A stretch of DNA of 34,810 nt from Alteromonas sp. ALT199 (lineage in GTDB: Bacteria > Pseudomonadota > Gammaproteobacteria > Enterobacterales > Alteromonadaceae). Positions 32,588 through 34,810 of this stretch are shown in pieces. The notes under the pieces were generated by a model, which was not told where the DNA came from, ran no database searches, and saw only the letters and a list, made by a program, of their open reading frames with translations. The stretch spans positions 1-34,810 of the forward strand of contig NZ_JAHHDX010000020.1 of the NCBI RefSeq assembly GCF_018619335.1, given 5' to 3'. Made by a program: the position numbers and the translations under genes. Within the stretch, counting starts at the first letter, position 1, and every line of letters starts with the position of its first letter.

Positions 32588-34701
32588 TTACTCGCTTATC
32601 TTTTCAAATACATTGAACTCGGAAAGCGTGTGCTGATATTTACGTTTGGTTTCGCGGATGACAAACGGCAACTCTGTGGGCTCGCCAACACGCTTGAAGC
32701 CGCTACCTAGGGCATCTTCTAATGCTTGCGTAGAGCTAAGTGTTTCACCATTTTCATCTTATAGCCCCCTAACCACTCGCTTCTCTCTGTGTATTCTTCC
32801 AGCCAAGTAAAGGGGCTGGCTACAACCAGCAGACCGCCTTTATTTAAACGTTTTGCCATATCACCCAGTACTTTTCTAGGGCTGTAGACCCTATCAATCA
32901 AATTCCCCATGAAGATAAGGTCGTAGCCGGTAAACTGCGGTTTTAAGTTACACGCATCGCCTTGAGCAAAAGCGACTTTTTTTGCACTTTCTTCTAAACC
33001 TAAAGCAGAGAGCTTCCGTGACTTAAATGACGTTAGTTCGCCTTCTTCTATTAGGTTATAGCGGATCTCTCCACGCTCTTGCATATCAAATGCGGTTTTT
33101 ATGAAGCGTGCAGAAAAATCAATACCATCAACGTGGTCAAAGTGCTTGGCAAGTTCAAAGGTTGAACGACCCACAGCGCAGCCTAAGTCTAAAGCTTTGC
33201 TATGCTCACGTCCTTGCATATAGTCAATACAAAACTGAGCACTGGCTTTGGCGAAGTTGGGCACACCATAGTATTCGTCACCATAATGAAACTCACTATA
33301 TTGCGACACTTGTGTATCGCTTTCGTAATCAAAATCGTTCACTGCTATAACTCGCTTTCCTTGAACATATCTAAACCCGGCATGCTGAAAGAAATGACGC
33401 CTAAATGCGTAACGGCTGTCTTTCATTGCCTCGTTGCCAGTAGATACCCAGCTACCACCTTTAATGAGGTTATGCTTGTTATCATACGTTGGCGTAGTAA
33501 AGTCATCGTACAGAGGGTGCACCTTAAAACCTTCAAACGGATAAATTGGTGTTTCAGTCCACTGCCATACGTTCCCTACCACATCAAAAAATTCACCTGA
33601 CTGATTAACATTAACAGGCTCACTCGAAGCGTATTTTTGAAGCGCAATATTGAAACCATCAGCGTATACGGTTTGTGTTACACCAGCATTCTGACGTAGA
33701 GCTTGCCATTCGTTTTCTGTCGGTAGGCGAACAAGCGAACCAGTCTTCTCGCTTAAGTAATTACAAAAGGCTTTTGCTTCATGATAATTAACGTCTACCG
33801 GCCAATCTACAGGAAGTGGGTGTTCTTCAAGCATACTGCGATAGGCATAGTCTTCTCCCTTTTTAACCCAAAACACAGGCTGCTGAGCTTGGGTATATTC
33901 TCGCCACTTGTTGCCTTCAGCTTCCCAATACTTCGCATTATGATAACCGCCGTCTTTAACGAAGGCTAAATACTCGCCATTACTCACAAGAAACTTAGAT
34001 GCACTAAACTCGCTTACAGATTCCTGCTGTGTTCCATATTCATTGTCCCAGCCATAATAGGTATTATCCCAAGTTTTGTTATTTATTACCGTTTGCGCTG
34101 GAACCGTAATTAATGCATTGGGTTCAAGTTCTTTAGACTGTGTGAGCATCGTAGGGCAAACAGGCCATTCTGAGCTAGGTCGTACAGACGAAATGGGTAA
34201 CTGCCTAATAAGTACAGACGAGGTTTCTAAATGAATGCGTTCGTGTTCTATTCCCATCACTACAGGCCACATTGGGCTGTCCCAGTCGATAGGCATGCTG
34301 AAAGACATGGTATCTATAAGGTCGTATACCAAGGTGCGCACTTGATTACGATATTGGCGCACCTCTTCAACCTGCGGCCATTCATAGTTTTCGTCGTTGA
34401 GGTCATCCCAACTCATTTCATCTACGCCTATCGCAAAGAGCGACTCGAATTTTGGGTTGATACGCTCGTTGATAGCCTTTGAAAGCACGAGCTTATTGAT
34501 AAAAAACGTGGCGGTGTGACCGAAATAAAAAATTAACGGATGACGCAGTTTTTCAGGTCGCTCGTAAAAGGCCTCGTCATTCACTAGGCAAGAGAAAAGT
34601 GATTCATATGTGTTGAAAGAGTCGAGGAAATACGCCTTTATTTCCTGTCTTTGTTGTTCAACCGTACCTTCCCTAAGATTAAGTGTGGGCATTGCCTGCA
34701 T
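32588..34701 (-). CDS. ovoA: OvoA: 5-histidylcysteine sulfoxide synthase / mercaptohistidine methyltransferase, frameshifted near the C terminus
   Basis: OvoA joins cysteine to histidine as a sulfoxide and later N-methylates 5-thiohistidine to make ovothiol A. An N-terminal DinB-like region carries the iron ligands His62 and His153-x3-His157-x-Glu159 (EHERIHLE); an FGE-sulfatase-like domain follows (about 205-450, GGSWVSTGN, AFRRHFFQHAGFRYV). From about residue 480 there is a SAM methyltransferase domain with ALDLGCAVGRS. The trailing methyltransferase separates it from EgtB. The ATG at 34701 follows AGAGGA; a TTG at 34734 is less likely. After residue 648 one base is missing: the read frame adds 12 residues and stops at 32719, whereas a -1 shift restores 56 family-like residues (LPFVIRETKRKYQHTLSE) ending at 32588, for 704 in all. 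As written, the methyltransferase tail is lost. Confidence 0.9.
32758..32761 (-). other. Site of single-base deletion (frameshift) in ovoA
   Basis: On the - strand the sequence reads GGC TAT AAG ATG AAA, whereas GGC TAT AAA GAT GAA AAT GGT would continue the conserved frame (G-Y-K-D-E-N-G). One A is missing from a short A run. No slippery heptamer of the X-XXY-YYZ kind is present, so programmed recoding is unlikely. Confidence 0.85.
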
Positions 34702-34810
34702 AATGTCCTCTTGAATTCTTGTTATTACTACCAACTGCGTAGGACCAGCGATACACGTGCAAGTATACCGTTTTTATATGCCGTAATGATTTCAGTTGAT
34801 TGTAAACCTT

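Noticed and set aside
32411..32710. Forward open frame of 99 codons between the PLP gene and ovoA
   Set aside because: It starts at a TTG without a ribosome site and lies opposite the displaced ovoA tail, whose reverse-strand translation matches the expected family ending. It is a shadow.
32750..32770. Programmed -1 frameshift in ovoA
   Set aside because: The bases at the junction (GGC TAT AAG) do not form a slippery heptamer, and OvoA is not known to use recoding. A deletion or sequence error is simpler.
32588..34701. Annotation as EgtB (ergothioneine synthase)
   Set aside because: The N-terminal iron site and FGE-like domain are shared, but the C-terminal SAM methyltransferase domain is the mark of OvoA, and no EgtD or EgtE gene is adjacent.

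Overview
This 34.8 kb window looks like the chromosome of a marine gammaproteobacterium of the Alteromonadales, most likely Alteromonas or a close relative. The grounds are protein similarity recognised by eye, moderate GC content, and two gene orders familiar from gammaproteobacteria: ccoNOQP-ccoH-ccoI-ccoS-(TauE-like)-fnr-uspE, and uvrY-uvrC-pgsA-tRNA-Gly-tRNA-Cys-tRNA-Leu as in E. coli. No database search was possible, so the genus is an inference.

Layout. 1-4.7 kb: a lone tyrosine recombinase, a small unknown gene, a UspA-type stress protein divergent from a lipoprotein cytochrome c, and a membrane-anchored GltB-like FMN/Fe-S protein. 5.0-7.7 kb: a Kef-type antiporter and two overlapping bacterioferritin genes whose active-site residues complement each other (one keeps the heme ligand, the other the ferroxidase site). 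7.8-17.7 kb: the cbb3 oxidase block. A perfect FNR box precedes ccoN. The structural genes ccoN, ccoO, ccoQ (53 codons) and ccoP are followed by the assembly genes ccoH, ccoI and ccoS, a TauE/SafE-like gene, the oxygen sensor fnr, and uspE, which has its own near-consensus FNR box.

17.9-25.9 kb: ttcA and rssA run forward and converge, at a strong 14-bp hairpin, on a reverse run of envelope-type genes (membrane protein, Bax-like glucosaminidase, DUF2987-like protein). Then come a LysE/RhtB exporter, the CobB sirtuin, a mercaptopyruvate-type sulfurtransferase, thiol peroxidase and the DTW tRNA-modifying enzyme TapT. 26.0-29.7 kb: three tRNA genes with a good stable-RNA promoter, then pgsA, uvrC and uvrY. 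29.9-34.7 kb: a pirin, a PatB/MalY-type PLP enzyme and OvoA, the first enzyme of ovothiol synthesis.

The most notable points are: (1) ovoA carries a one-base deletion 56 codons before its true stop, and the lost tail is still intact in the neighbouring frame; (2) a PLP C-S lyase candidate lies directly downstream of ovoA and could supply the lyase step of ovothiol synthesis; (3) ccoI contains a five-copy in-frame 18-bp tandem repeat in its nucleotide-binding domain; (4) the bacterioferritin pair has split active sites; (5) FNR is encoded beside the genes its boxes mark. I found no CRISPR array, insertion sequence, rRNA gene or prophage.
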